The translations under genes were made by a program, and so were the position numbers. Of a stretch of 64,000 bases of DNA, positions 8,419-16,477 are shown piece by piece (position 1 is the first letter of the stretch; the number at the start of each line of letters is the position of its first letter). Below the pieces are notes generated by a model. That model saw only the letters and a list, made by a program, of their open reading frames with translations, had not been told where the DNA came from and ran no database searches. The stretch is from Pseudophaeobacter arcticus DSM 23566 (GTDB lineage: Bacteria > Pseudomonadota > Alphaproteobacteria > Rhodobacterales > Rhodobacteraceae), in contig NZ_KI421507.1 in assembly GCF_000473205.1 (NCBI RefSeq), positions 2,896,957 to 2,960,956 on the forward strand, read 5' to 3'.

Positions 8419-9384
8419 ATGTCCGCCCTTAGCAGTCTTGCCCTGATCGCCCTCGCTGCCCCTGCGGCGCTGATGGGGGCCTCGCATCTCAAAACCCGCA
8501 AACTGGCACGCGAGGCACGGCAATTGGTGCCGCCCATCGGCCAGTTCTGCAACACGGTGCAGGGGAAAATCCACTATATCGACATCGGTCCGCGCGATGC
8601 CCAACCTCTGGTGCTGATCCACGGGTTGAGCGGCCAATTGCAGCATTTTACCTATGCCCTGGCCGAAGCCCTGGCCAAGGATCACCGGGTCATCGCAGTG
8701 GACCGGCCCGGCTGCGGCTATTCCACCCGCGCCAGTGATGCGATGGCGCGCCTGCCGGAACAGGCAAAAACCCTGCTGGAGGTACTGGACAAGCTGCAGG
8801 TCCACCAGCCGGTTCTGGTGGGGCACTCGCTGGGCGGCGCCGTCTCGCTGGCCATGGCGCTGCAGGCCCCGGAGAAAATTCGCGGCCTGGCCCTGCTGGC
8901 ACCGCTGACGCATCCCTCACAGCAGGGGGCCGAGGCCTTTAAAGGGTTGATTGTCCATACCAGCATCATGCGCCACCTGATGGCCCAGACTGTGGCAGTC
9001 CCTACAGCACAACGCACCGCAGAACCGGTTCTGCAACAGATCTTTGCCCCCGAGACCTGCCCGGATGATTTCCTGATCAAGGCTGGTGGCGCCCTGGGGC
9101 TGCGCCCCGAGAGCTTTGTCGCCGCCTCGGCGGATGCATCCTTTCTGTACCCGGCAATCGAGATCCAGGCCGCCCGCTACGCAAAAGAGCTCAGCACACC
9201 AGGGTCGATTCTCTTTGGGGCCGAGGACGCCATCCTCGACCCTCAGTCTCAGGGCAAAACAATGGAAACCTATGGTTTGAGCTGCCAAATCGCCCCGGAA
9301 CATGGGCATATGTTGCCAATCACCGCCCCGGCGCTGTGTAATGACTTCATCCGCGCCACTTTGCAGGCCCTGCCCAGCACCTGA
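8419..9384 (+). CDS. Alpha/beta-fold hydrolase with N-terminal membrane anchor
   Basis: A 321-residue serine hydrolase. A short hydrophobic N-terminus (about 5-22) could anchor or export it. The fold signatures are LVLIHGLSGQ (about 57-66), VDRPGCGYS, the nucleophile elbow VGHSLGGAV near residue 134-142 and a C-terminal EHGHMLP with the catalytic His. Substrate is unknown. It follows paaX by 30 bp on the same strand, so co-transcription with paaZ-paaX is possible, but no role in phenylacetate degradation is established. Confidence 0.85.
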   Translation: MSALSSLALIALAAPAALMGASHLKTRKLAREARQLVPPIGQFCNTVQGKIHYIDIGPRDAQPLVLIHGLSGQLQHFTYALAEALAKDHRVIAVDRPGCGYSTRASDAMARLPEQAKTLLEVLDKLQVHQPVLVGHSLGGAVSLAMALQAPEKIRGLALLAPLTHPSQQGAEAFKGLIVHTSIMRHLMAQTVAVPTAQRTAEPVLQQIFAPETCPDDFLIKAGGALGLRPESFVAASADASFLYPAIEIQAARYAKELSTPGSILFGAEDAILDPQSQGKTMETYGLSCQIAPEHGHMLPITAPALCNDFIRATLQALPST

Positions 9385-9508
9385 CAACGGGTTGAAAACT
9401 CCAAAAACTGTCGGCGCAGGTGAAAAAACATTCCCGAAAGCCGGTTTCCCCTGCATTTGCGCCTTGACCCCAGAGGCGCCATTCCGTAAATCGCCCCTCA
9501 CAGAAGAT

Positions 9509-9585
9509 GGCGCGGTAGCTCAGTTGGTTAGAGCGATCGACTCATAATCGATAGGTCGGGAGTTCAAGTCTCCCCCACGCCACCA
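9509..9585 (+). tRNA. tRNA with CAU anticodon (tRNA-Met elongator, or tRNA-Ile2)
   Basis: A complete 77-nt cloverleaf with encoded CCA. The D stem is GCTC/GAGC, the anticodon stem ATCGA/TCGAT with loop CTCATAA, and the T stem GGGAG/CTCCC around TTCAAGT. The acceptor stem GGCGCGG/CCACGCC has one C-A mismatch at pair 5-68. The CAU anticodon fits elongator Met. The anticodon arm also resembles lysidine-modified Ile2, which sequence alone does not exclude. A T run follows directly. Confidence 0.93.
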
Positions 9586-9749
9586 TTTTTCCTCTGTAAG
9601 ATCCCACTAGATTTCCCCTTTCAAATCAATGCGCTGCGCCTATTTCCCTGACCCAGGTCCGCTCCATTTTGTCCCGCTAGACCCCCTGCGGCCCGCTGCG
9701 GAAAATCTGGGACTGGCTCCCTTTTGGCCGGCCCCCTATACCTGTGCCC

Positions 9750-10658
9750 ATGAAACAGAGCCCAACCACCGGAATACTTGCCATAGATGGCGGCGGAACC
9801 CGTTGCCGGTTCGCGCTGGAGCGGGCCGGTAAGGTCATTCGGGTCGACAGCGGGCCTGCAAATGTCTCCAGCGATTTTGACGGGGCTCTGGCGCAGATCC
9901 ATCTGGGGCTGGAGCGCCTTTGCGCCAGCGCAGAGCTGCCGCTGGCGCAACTGGCCAAGCTCCCCGCCTTTGTTGGCCTGGCCGGGGTTGTCAGTGCTGA
10001 CATTGCCCAGCGGCTGCAGCAGCACCTGCCCCTGACCCGGACCCGCATCGCAGACGACAGACCCGCCGCTCTGCGTGGGGCGCTTGGCCGGGCCGAGGGG
10101 GCAATTGCCCATTGCGGCACCGGATCCTTTCTGGCCAGTCAGATCAAGGGAGAGCGCCGCATTATTGGCGGCTGGGGACAGCAGCTTGGCGATCAGGCCT
10201 CGGCGCAGTGGCTGGGGCGTCTGGCCCTGGCGCGCACATTGGATATGGTGGATGGCCTGGAGCCCGCCGCGCCCTTAGCCACGCAGCTCCTCGCCAGGTT
10301 TTCAGGCTCTGCCGGGATTGTCGCCTTTGCCGCTCAGGCCAGCCCGATGGAATTGGGGGCACTGGCCCGGGATGTCACCCGCCATGCCAGCCAGGGCGAT
10401 ACGCTGGCCATTGATCTGATGCATCAGGGCGCGCGCTACCTTGCCGATACCCTGCCACGGATCGGCTGGACAGCCGGTCATGCGCTCTGCCTCACTGGCG
10501 GTCTGGCGCCGCAGTACCAGGCCTATCTGCCCCGGCAGATGCAGGATGCGCTGCAACCGCCCCAAGGCGACCCTGTGACCGGGGCACTGGCGCTGGCACG
10601 GGAATTCGCCACCGCCCCCCCTACTGTGGCAGATCCCGCCACCAGGACCTCACCATGA
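9750..10658 (+). CDS. N-acetylglucosamine kinase, BadF/BadG ATPase family
   Basis: Phosphorylates an amino sugar, most likely GlcNAc, giving the substrate of the next gene. It is about 302 residues with the actin-like ATPase fold. The phosphate-1 motif is ILAIDGGGTRCRFALE at the N-terminus, phosphate-2 is AHCGTGSFLA near 125, GGWGQQLGDQAS near 143 is typical of this family, and ALCLTGGLAPQY is the adenosine motif near 250. The ATG at 9750 is preferred over an in-frame GTG at 9744. Its stop overlaps the nagA start by four bases (ATGA), so the two are translationally coupled. Confidence 0.88.
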   Translation: MKQSPTTGILAIDGGGTRCRFALERAGKVIRVDSGPANVSSDFDGALAQIHLGLERLCASAELPLAQLAKLPAFVGLAGVVSADIAQRLQQHLPLTRTRIADDRPAALRGALGRAEGAIAHCGTGSFLASQIKGERRIIGGWGQQLGDQASAQWLGRLALARTLDMVDGLEPAAPLATQLLARFSGSAGIVAFAAQASPMELGALARDVTRHASQGDTLAIDLMHQGARYLADTLPRIGWTAGHALCLTGGLAPQYQAYLPRQMQDALQPPQGDPVTGALALAREFATAPPTVADPATRTSP

Positions 10659-11818
10659 GCCAGCAAAGCATCGTTTACGGAGGTGGCCCGATCTTTGATG
10701 GCCACAGCCTGCAACAGGGCATGAGCGCCCGTTTTGAGGCCGGGAAACTGGTCAGCCTGACGCCGGGCAGCCCCCGCGCAGCAGATGCGCCCTATGTAGA
10801 TCTTGCCGGGGATATCCTCAGCCCCGGGTATCTGGATCTGCAGGTCAATGGCGGCGATGGCATCATGCTGAACGCCGAGCCCAGCTGTGCCGGGCTTGCG
10901 CGCATTGCCAGGGCGCACCGGCGGCTAGGCGCGGTGCAGATCCTGCCGACGCTGATCACCGACACACCGCAGAAAACCGCCCAGGTCATCGCCACCACCC
11001 AGCAGGCCCTCACCGCCGGAGTGCCCGGTATTGCCGGGTTGCATCTGGAGGGGCCGCATCTGGCGCAGAGCCGCAAAGGCGCCCATGATGCGGCTTTGAT
11101 CCGGAGGATGACCCCGGCGGATCTGGAGGTGCTTCTGGCAGCGGCAGAGCTCCTGCCGGTGCTGATGGTCACCCTGGCGCCAGAAAGCGTAAATCTGGAC
11201 CAGATCAGAGCGCTGCGCCGTGCCGGGGTGATCCTGTCGCTGGGGCATACGGATGCGCCCTATGAACAGGCGATGAACTATGCCGAGGCCGGTGTCAGCT
11301 GTGTCACCCATCTGTTCAACGCCATGAGCCCGCTTGGCCACCGCGCCCCCGGCCTGCCCGGTGCGGCGCTCATCAATCCGCAGCTATATGCCGGGCTGAT
11401 TGCCGATGGCATCCATGTGCATCCTGCAACGCTGCGCGCCGCCTGGGCTGCCAAGATGGGAAATCCCAGCCCCAGGGGCAAGATCTACCTGGTCAGTGAC
11501 GCCATGGCCCCGGCAGGCAGTGAGATCACCTCGTTCCAGCTGGAAGGCCGCCAGATCCTGCGCCAGAACGGGCGGCTCACCCTGGGGGATGGCACTCTGG
11601 CGGGCGCGGATCTTGACCTCACCACAGCGCTGCGCGTGCTCGTCACCCACTGCGATATTCCGCTGGAAGAGGCCCTGACAGCCGCCGTAACCACCCCGCG
11701 ACAGGTGATCGGCCAATGGGCACAGGACTGCTCCGTGCTTGGCCTGGCACAAAGCGATTTTATCCGTATTCAAAGCGATCTCAGCACGGCACAGCCTATC
11801 TGCGAGATCGCAGGCTAG
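10655..11818 (+). CDS. nagA: N-acetylglucosamine-6-phosphate deacetylase
   Basis: Removes the acetyl group of GlcNAc-6-phosphate in amino-sugar and cell-wall recycling. It is 387 residues of the amidohydrolase superfamily. The visible motifs are GYLDLQVNGGDG (about 55-66), the metal-binding HLEGPHLAQSRKGAH (about 130-144), SLGHTDAPY (about 196) and HLFNAMSPLGHRAPG (about 220), plus a late VSDAMAPAG segment. Family length and order are normal. It overlaps the kinase gene by four bases. A low-complexity tandem repeat begins soon after its stop. Confidence 0.95.
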   Translation: MSQQSIVYGGGPIFDGHSLQQGMSARFEAGKLVSLTPGSPRAADAPYVDLAGDILSPGYLDLQVNGGDGIMLNAEPSCAGLARIARAHRRLGAVQILPTLITDTPQKTAQVIATTQQALTAGVPGIAGLHLEGPHLAQSRKGAHDAALIRRMTPADLEVLLAAAELLPVLMVTLAPESVNLDQIRALRRAGVILSLGHTDAPYEQAMNYAEAGVSCVTHLFNAMSPLGHRAPGLPGAALINPQLYAGLIADGIHVHPATLRAAWAAKMGNPSPRGKIYLVSDAMAPAGSEITSFQLEGRQILRQNGRLTLGDGTLAGADLDLTTALRVLVTHCDIPLEEALTAAVTTPRQVIGQWAQDCSVLGLAQSDFIRIQSDLSTAQPICEIAG

Positions 11819-11839
11819 CCGGACGGACAGCCTGATCCT

Positions 11840-11935
11840 GGCCCAGTCACAGCCCAGTCACGGCCCCGCTCACGGCCCCAGTCACAGCCCCGCTCACGGC
11901 CCCCAGTCACAGCCCCGCTCACGGCCCAGTCACGG
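11840..11935. repeat. GC-rich tandem repeat between nagA and the LysR gene
   Basis: The elements cccagtcacagc and cccgctcacggc, about 12 bp each, alternate to form a near-perfect 24-bp higher-order repeat of several units. It fills the space between convergent nagA and the LysR gene and touches the end of the latter. No hairpin terminator is obvious here. Confidence 0.85.
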
Positions 11936-12838
11936 GCCCCAGAGGTTCTGCTCGGTTGACTGGAACCATTTGGCCAGATGTTCGATCAAGGCCCGAATGC
12001 GCGCTGTGAGGTGGCGGCTTGGCGGATAGACCACATAGAGCGGCAGCGGCGCGTCTTCGCGATCTGCAAACAGCAACTGCAGGCGCCCCGCTTCGACCAA
12101 AGGTTTCACCGTGTAATAGGGGCAGCGGCCAATGCCCTGGCCACCTGCTGCCATATGGGCCACCGCGCGCGGAGAATTGGCCCGAAAGCTGCCGCTCACC
12201 AGCACAGAGGTCACTTTGCCTGCCTCGTTGAAGCGCCAGCGCTCAGGCTGCGCCGAGGATTGCAGCATCAGGCAGTTATGGGTCGCCAGGGCCTTGGGGT
12301 GGCCCGGCTCGCCGTGACGTGCCAGATAATCCGGCGCCGCCACCACCACCAGACGCATATCGCAGAGTTTACGCGCCACCAGAGTCGAATCCTGCAGCTT
12401 GCCAAAGCGAATGGCCAGATCAATGCCCTCTTCAACCAGGGGTGCGTGATAGTCCGACAGCAGCATTTCGATCTGCACCTTGGGGTGGCTTTGCTGAAAC
12501 GGTGTCACCGCCTGCACCAGCTCGCGGCTGCCAAAACCCGTGGGCGCAGTGAGCCGGATTGGCCCGGCCAATTCGGACTGGCGCTCCTGGATGACCCCTT
12601 CCATCTCATCAATCTGGTCCAACACCGGCAGGCAGCGCTCCAGATAGGCCTGGCCGGTATCGGTCAGGGTGACCGAACGGGTGGTGCGGTTAAACAGCTG
12701 CGCGCCCAGGCGTTCTTCCAGCCGGGCCACATATTTGCTGGCCAGTTTGGTGCTGATGCCGATCTGGCGCGCCCCACCCGTAAAGGAATGCCGCGCTGCA
12801 ACCGCAACAAAAGTTCGCATGCAATCCAATGTGTCCAT
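11930..12838 (-). CDS. LysR-family transcriptional regulator
   Basis: A 302-residue LTTR. The N-terminal helix-turn-helix (about 1-60) reads MRTFVAVAARHSFTGGARQIG, then TKLASKYVARLEERLGAQLFNRTTRSVTLT. A periplasmic-binding-like effector domain follows. It is divergently transcribed from the GST gene, with 190 bp between them. This arrangement suggests that it controls the GST, flavin/ferredoxin oxidoreductase and DUF1348 genes, but the effector is unknown. The last bases abut the tandem repeat, and the C-terminus still reads as a normal tail. Confidence 0.92.
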   Translation of the reverse strand: MDTLDCMRTFVAVAARHSFTGGARQIGISTKLASKYVARLEERLGAQLFNRTTRSVTLTDTGQAYLERCLPVLDQIDEMEGVIQERQSELAGPIRLTAPTGFGSRELVQAVTPFQQSHPKVQIEMLLSDYHAPLVEEGIDLAIRFGKLQDSTLVARKLCDMRLVVVAAPDYLARHGEPGHPKALATHNCLMLQSSAQPERWRFNEAGKVTSVLVSGSFRANSPRAVAHMAAGGQGIGRCPYYTVKPLVEAGRLQLLFADREDAPLPLYVVYPPSRHLTARIRALIEHLAKWFQSTEQNLWGP

Positions 12839-12872
12839 CGCTTGGCCCCCGGCTCCTGTCCTGCCCCTTCTG

Positions 12873-12886
12873 GATAGTCAATTATC
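12873..12886. promoter_or_regulatory. Possible LysR operator
   Basis: GATA-N6-TATC, a dyad containing the T-N11-A pattern of LysR sites, lies 35 bp upstream of the LysR start in the divergent LysR/GST intergenic region. It is short and A+T-rich, so it could be coincidence. Confidence 0.35.
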
Positions 12887-13029
12887 GCCTCCGCGTACAT
12901 ACTCACTCCACAAAAATGAGCATTATCACCTGTTCGTTCTGAATGTATCTCTTCCTCACCGAAACAGCGGCCCCACCCAGCCGCTCCCCGCTCCCACCGC
13001 ATAAGCGGTAAACTTCTGAGGTACCTCCA

Positions 13030-13656
13030 ATGTCCAATACTCTGCGCATCCACAGTTTCCCCCTCTCGGGTCACGGTCACCGGGTTGAACTTTTTGCCAG
13101 CTTGGCTGGCATCGCCCATGAGGTCATCACCGTCGATCTGGCCAAAGGTGAACAACAAGGAGAGGCCTTTCTGGCACTGAACCCCGTCGGCCAGGTGCCG
13201 GTGATCGAAGACGGCGATACCGTGATCAGTGATTCCAACGCCATCCTGGTCTATCTTGCCCGCAAATATGCCCCTGCCTATCTGCCCAGCGATCCGGTTG
13301 CCGAGGCCGAGGTGCAGAAATTCCTGACCCTGGCTGCCGGCGAAGTGGCCTTTGGTCCTGCCGCCGCGCGTCTGATCAATGTCTTTAACGCGCCCCTGGA
13401 TGCGGATTTCTGCAAAACCATCGCCGCGCGCGTTCTGGGCAAGCTGGAGGCCCATCTGACAGGACGTGACTTCCTGGTCGGCACCGCGCCCACCATCGCG
13501 GATGTGGCGATCTACTCCTATGTGGCCCATGCCCCCGAAGGCGACATCTCGCTGGAGCCCTACCCGAATGTGCGCCGCCTGCTGAGCAACATCGAAGGGC
13601 TGAAGGGCTTTAAACCCATGCCCGTCACCCCGGTTGGTCTCTCCGCCGCGGCCTAG
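13030..13656 (+). CDS. Glutathione S-transferase family protein
   Basis: A 208-residue GST. The thioredoxin-like N-domain (1-80) has SFPLSGHGHRVELFASLAGI in the glutathione-site position, the cis-Pro motif GQVPVIEDGD (about 55-64) and SDSNAILVYLARKY. The all-helical C-domain has FLVGTAPTIADVAIYSYV, the usual N-capping Asp motif. The product is cytosolic. It starts a same-strand group with the oxidoreductase and DUF1348 genes downstream. It may detoxify an electrophile or use glutathione as carrier; the substrate is unknown. Confidence 0.92.
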   Translation: MSNTLRIHSFPLSGHGHRVELFASLAGIAHEVITVDLAKGEQQGEAFLALNPVGQVPVIEDGDTVISDSNAILVYLARKYAPAYLPSDPVAEAEVQKFLTLAAGEVAFGPAAARLINVFNAPLDADFCKTIAARVLGKLEAHLTGRDFLVGTAPTIADVAIYSYVAHAPEGDISLEPYPNVRRLLSNIEGLKGFKPMPVTPVGLSAAA

Positions 13657-13679
13657 ATCTGCCCCACTCACGATAGCCT

Positions 13680-13702
13680 CCGGGGCGGGTCACCCGCCCC
13701 GG
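13680..13702 (+). terminator. GC-rich intercistronic hairpin after the GST gene
   Basis: A perfect 10-bp stem ccggggcggg/cccgccccgg with a 3-nt loop. No T tract follows, so it is more likely an attenuator or transcript-stabilising hairpin between the GST and the fusion oxidoreductase than a full terminator. Confidence 0.5.
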
Positions 13703-13800
13703 ATATATCCAGCCTGCAGACAGCCCGCAGACAGCCTGCACAGGCGCTCTCCTTCCCGCTTCCCCCGTGCCCCGCCCCACCAACCGTGACGAGATCCGCC

Positions 13801-15921
13801 ATGCCCCCTGCCATCCCCGCCCAGATTGGCAACATCCAAACCGCCTCGCCCTTCCATGCCGGCGAGCGGCAATTGCAAAGCGAGAACGGCAGCCGCGAGA
13901 GGATGGAGCAATTTGGCAGCAAGGTGATCCGCCCCTACCTGCCAGAGCAGCACCGGGCGTTTTTTGCGCAATTGCCCTTTGTGGTGGTAGGAGTCGTGGA
14001 TGCCGAGGGTTGGCCCTGGGCCAGCCTGTTTCCCGGCGCCCCCGGATTTGCCCAGAGCCCGGATAAAAGCCACCTCAACATTGCCTTGCAGGGCGCTGAG
14101 TCAGATCCGGTGCGACGTGCGCTGCACCCTGAGGCGCCGCTGGGGGTGCTTGGGATTGAGATGCACAGCCGTCGCCGCAACCGGATGAACGGGCGGATCT
14201 CCTCACTGGGGGAAAGCCAGATGCAGTTGCGGGTGGACCAGTCCTTTGGCAATTGTCCGCAGTATATCCAACACCGCGACATCACCTTTCTGCGCCAAGC
14301 TGATGACAGCACCCCGGCGCGGGCCTCAGCCGGGTTCCGCCAGTTGGATGCCGCCGCGCGCCGGATGATTTCCGGGGCAGATGTCTTTTTTGTCGCCAGC
14401 GCGGTTGCGGCCCGCGACAATCCCACCGTTGAGGGTGTCGATGTCTCCCACCGGGGGGGGCGGCCAGGGTTTGTGCAGGTTGATGGCAATAGCCTGATTA
14501 TTCCCGATTTCCCCGGCAACAACTATTTCAACACCTTGGGGAATTTCCTGCTCAACCCCAAGGCGGGGCTGGTGTTTCCCGATTTTGAAACCGGCGACCT
14601 TTTGATGCTCACCGGCGGGACCGAGTTGCTGGCAAAAGAGGCGCCGGAAATGCGCGGCTTCCACGGTGCCGATCGTGGCTGGCGTTTCACCCTGGATCAC
14701 GGGGTTTGGCTGCGCGATGCGCTGCCGTTTCGCGCCAAACTGGGCGCCTTTTCCCCACATTCGCTGATGGCAGACACCTGGGAGGAACGCGCCGCCCGCG
14801 CCCAACAGGAAGCGGGACGCAACGCCTGGCGCCAGTTCCGGGTGGCCCGCGTGCAACAGGAAAGCACGGTCATTCGCTCCTTCTATCTGGAACCTGCCGA
14901 TACCGCGCCGCTGTTGTCGTTTGAGGCCGGTCAGTTTCTCACCCTGCGGGCCAGATCAAAGACCCAGGGGCCGGGACAAGCCAGCGGTCAGATCCTGAGC
15001 CGGAGCTACACCGTCTCTTCTGCCCCCGGCGAGCACTACTATCGGATCTCTGTCAAACGCGAAGACCAGGGGCAGATGTCGCGCCTGTTGCATGACCAGA
15101 TCATGCCCGGCGATATTGTCGAGGTCAAAGCACCGCGTGGCGCCTTTTATATTGATCCCGCCGAAACCCGTCCGGCGGTGCTTTTGGCCGGGGGTGTTGG
15201 CATTACGCCGATGATTGCGATGGCCAACCATGTGCAGCGCGAAGCCATCCGTACCCGCCATCTGCGTCCGCTCACGGTGCTCCATGCCAGCCAGGACAGC
15301 GCCCAGCGCGCCTTTGCGGATGAGTTCCGCGCCCTGCAGCAGGCGACACAGGGGCAGATCCGCTACCTGTCTCTTGTTGCCACCGCTGGTGAGGGCGAAA
15401 AGCCCGGAGTGGAGTATAACGGCACCGGCCGGATCAGCGATGACACCCTGCGGCAGGTGCTGGCGCTGGACGACTATGATTTCTTCCTCTGCGGTCCGCC
15501 ACCCTTCATGCAGGGGATCTATGACAGCCTGCGTCGCCTTGGGGTACGGGATGCCCGGATCTTTGCCGAAAGCTTTGGCCCCGCCGCGCTGAGCCGCGCC
15601 CCCGATGTCTCTGCCGCCTCCCTGCCAGCGGATCCCCCCGCCAAAGACGAAGCAGAGGCGGCCGATGTCAGCTTTGCCAGTCTTGCAGGGGCAACAAAAT
15701 GGCGCGCCAAAGACGGATCTTTGCTGGAATTGGCAGAGGCCCAGGGGCTGACGCCCAGTTTCAGCTGCCGGTCCGGCGCCTGCGGCAGCTGCGCCACCAG
15801 GATAACCCAAGGCAGCGTCAGCTACCGCAGCCCGCCCCAAGCCGAGATCCCCCCCGGCAAGGCGCTGCTGTGTTGTGCCCGCCCCGCCAAGGGCAGCGCA
15901 CCACTGAAACTCGACCTCTGA
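13801..15921 (+). CDS. Fusion oxidoreductase: FMN split-barrel + ferredoxin reductase + 2Fe-2S ferredoxin
   Basis: A three-part protein of about 706 residues. Residues about 40-330 resemble the pyridoxamine-phosphate-oxidase-like flavin split barrel ([22 protein letters not shown]). Residues about 350-600 form a ferredoxin-NADP reductase module with the FAD motif [14 protein letters not shown] (near 400) and the NAD motif [11 protein letters not shown] (near 460). The C-terminus is a plant-type ferredoxin with the Cys pattern CRSGACGSC (near 656) and a last Cys in LLCCARP. A complete NAD(P)H to FAD to 2Fe-2S to flavin chain is thus in one chain. A GTG at 13786 is an alternative start. The substrate is unknown. 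Confidence 0.9.
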   Translation: MPPAIPAQIGNIQTASPFHAGERQLQSENGSRERMEQFGSKVIRPYLPEQHRAFFAQLPFVVVGVVDAEGWPWASLFPGAPGFAQSPDKSHLNIALQGAESDPVRRALHPEAPLGVLGIEMHSRRRNRMNGRISSLGESQMQLRVDQSFGNCPQYIQHRDITFLRQADDSTPARASAGFRQLDAAARRMISGADVFFVASAVAARDNPTVEGVDVSHRGGRPGFVQVDGNSLIIPDFPGNNYFNTLGNFLLNPKAGLVFPDFETGDLLMLTGGTELLAKEAPEMRGFHGADRGWRFTLDHGVWLRDALPFRAKLGAFSPHSLMADTWEERAARAQQEAGRNAWRQFRVARVQQESTVIRSFYLEPADTAPLLSFEAGQFLTLRARSKTQGPGQASGQILSRSYTVSSAPGEHYYRISVKREDQGQMSRLLHDQIMPGDIVEVKAPRGAFYIDPAETRPAVLLAGGVGITPMIAMANHVQREAIRTRHLRPLTVLHASQDSAQRAFADEFRALQQATQGQIRYLSLVATAGEGEKPGVEYNGTGRISDDTLRQVLALDDYDFFLCGPPPFMQGIYDSLRRLGVRDARIFAESFGPAALSRAPDVSAASLPADPPAKDEAEAADVSFASLAGATKWRAKDGSLLELAEAQGLTPSFSCRSGACGSCATRITQGSVSYRSPPQAEIPPGKALLCCARPAKGSAPLKLDL

Positions 15922-15961
15922 TCTCACCTCCCCTTCTCACTTCACAAAAAGGACGCTCACC

Positions 15962-16429
15962 ATGGATACCCGCCCACCCCTGCCGCCCTTCACCCGAGAC
16001 AGCGCCATAGACAAAGTACGCCTGGCCGAGGACGGCTGGAACAGCCGCGACGCGGCCAAGGTGGCCCTGGCCTATACCCCGGATACAAAATGGCGCAACC
16101 GCGCCACCTTTGTCAGCAACCGCGCCGAGGCCCAGGCTTTTCTGGAGGCAAAATGGATCCGCGAGTTGGACTACCGGCTGATCAAGGAGCTTTGGGCCTT
16201 TACTGAAAACCGCATCGCCGTGCGCTATGCCTATGAGTGGCATGATGACAGCGGCAACTGGTATCGCTCCTACGGCAATGAAAACTGGGAGTTTGCTGAA
16301 AACGGCCTGATGCAGAACCGCTTTGCCTGCATCAATGACCTGCCGATCAAGGAGAGCGACCGCAAGTTCCACTGGCCGCTGGGGCGGCGCCCCGATGATC
16401 ACCCCGGCCTGTCGGATCTGGGGCTCTGA
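15962..16429 (+). CDS. DUF1348 / NTF2-like (SnoaL-fold) protein
   Basis: A 155-residue small cytosolic protein of the nuclear-transport-factor-2 fold. It has the DUF1348 pattern [20 protein letters not shown] near the start, then [34 protein letters not shown] and a C-terminal [14 protein letters not shown]2-like proteins are often small-molecule isomerases or hydrolases, but the function of DUF1348 is not settled. It follows the fusion oxidoreductase by 40 bp and ends 6 bp before a strong terminator, closing the unit. Confidence 0.88.
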   Translation: MDTRPPLPPFTRDSAIDKVRLAEDGWNSRDAAKVALAYTPDTKWRNRATFVSNRAEAQAFLEAKWIRELDYRLIKELWAFTENRIAVRYAYEWHDDSGNWYRSYGNENWEFAENGLMQNRFACINDLPIKESDRKFHWPLGRRPDDHPGLSDLGL

Positions 16430-16435
16430 AAGGCC

Positions 16436-16468
16436 AAAGGCGGCACCTCCATTGCGGGTGCCGCCTTT
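16436..16468. terminator. Rho-independent terminator
   Basis: A 12-bp perfect stem aaaggcggcacc/ggtgccgccttt with a 9-nt loop, ending in T residues. It sits between the convergent DUF1348 gene and RND pump gene and can serve both. Confidence 0.9.
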
Positions 16469-16477
16469 ATGTTTGGG

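Noticed and set aside
12664..13671. 335-residue minus-strand open frame
   Set aside because: Runs antisense across the GST gene and into the LysR start; both real genes have clear motifs.
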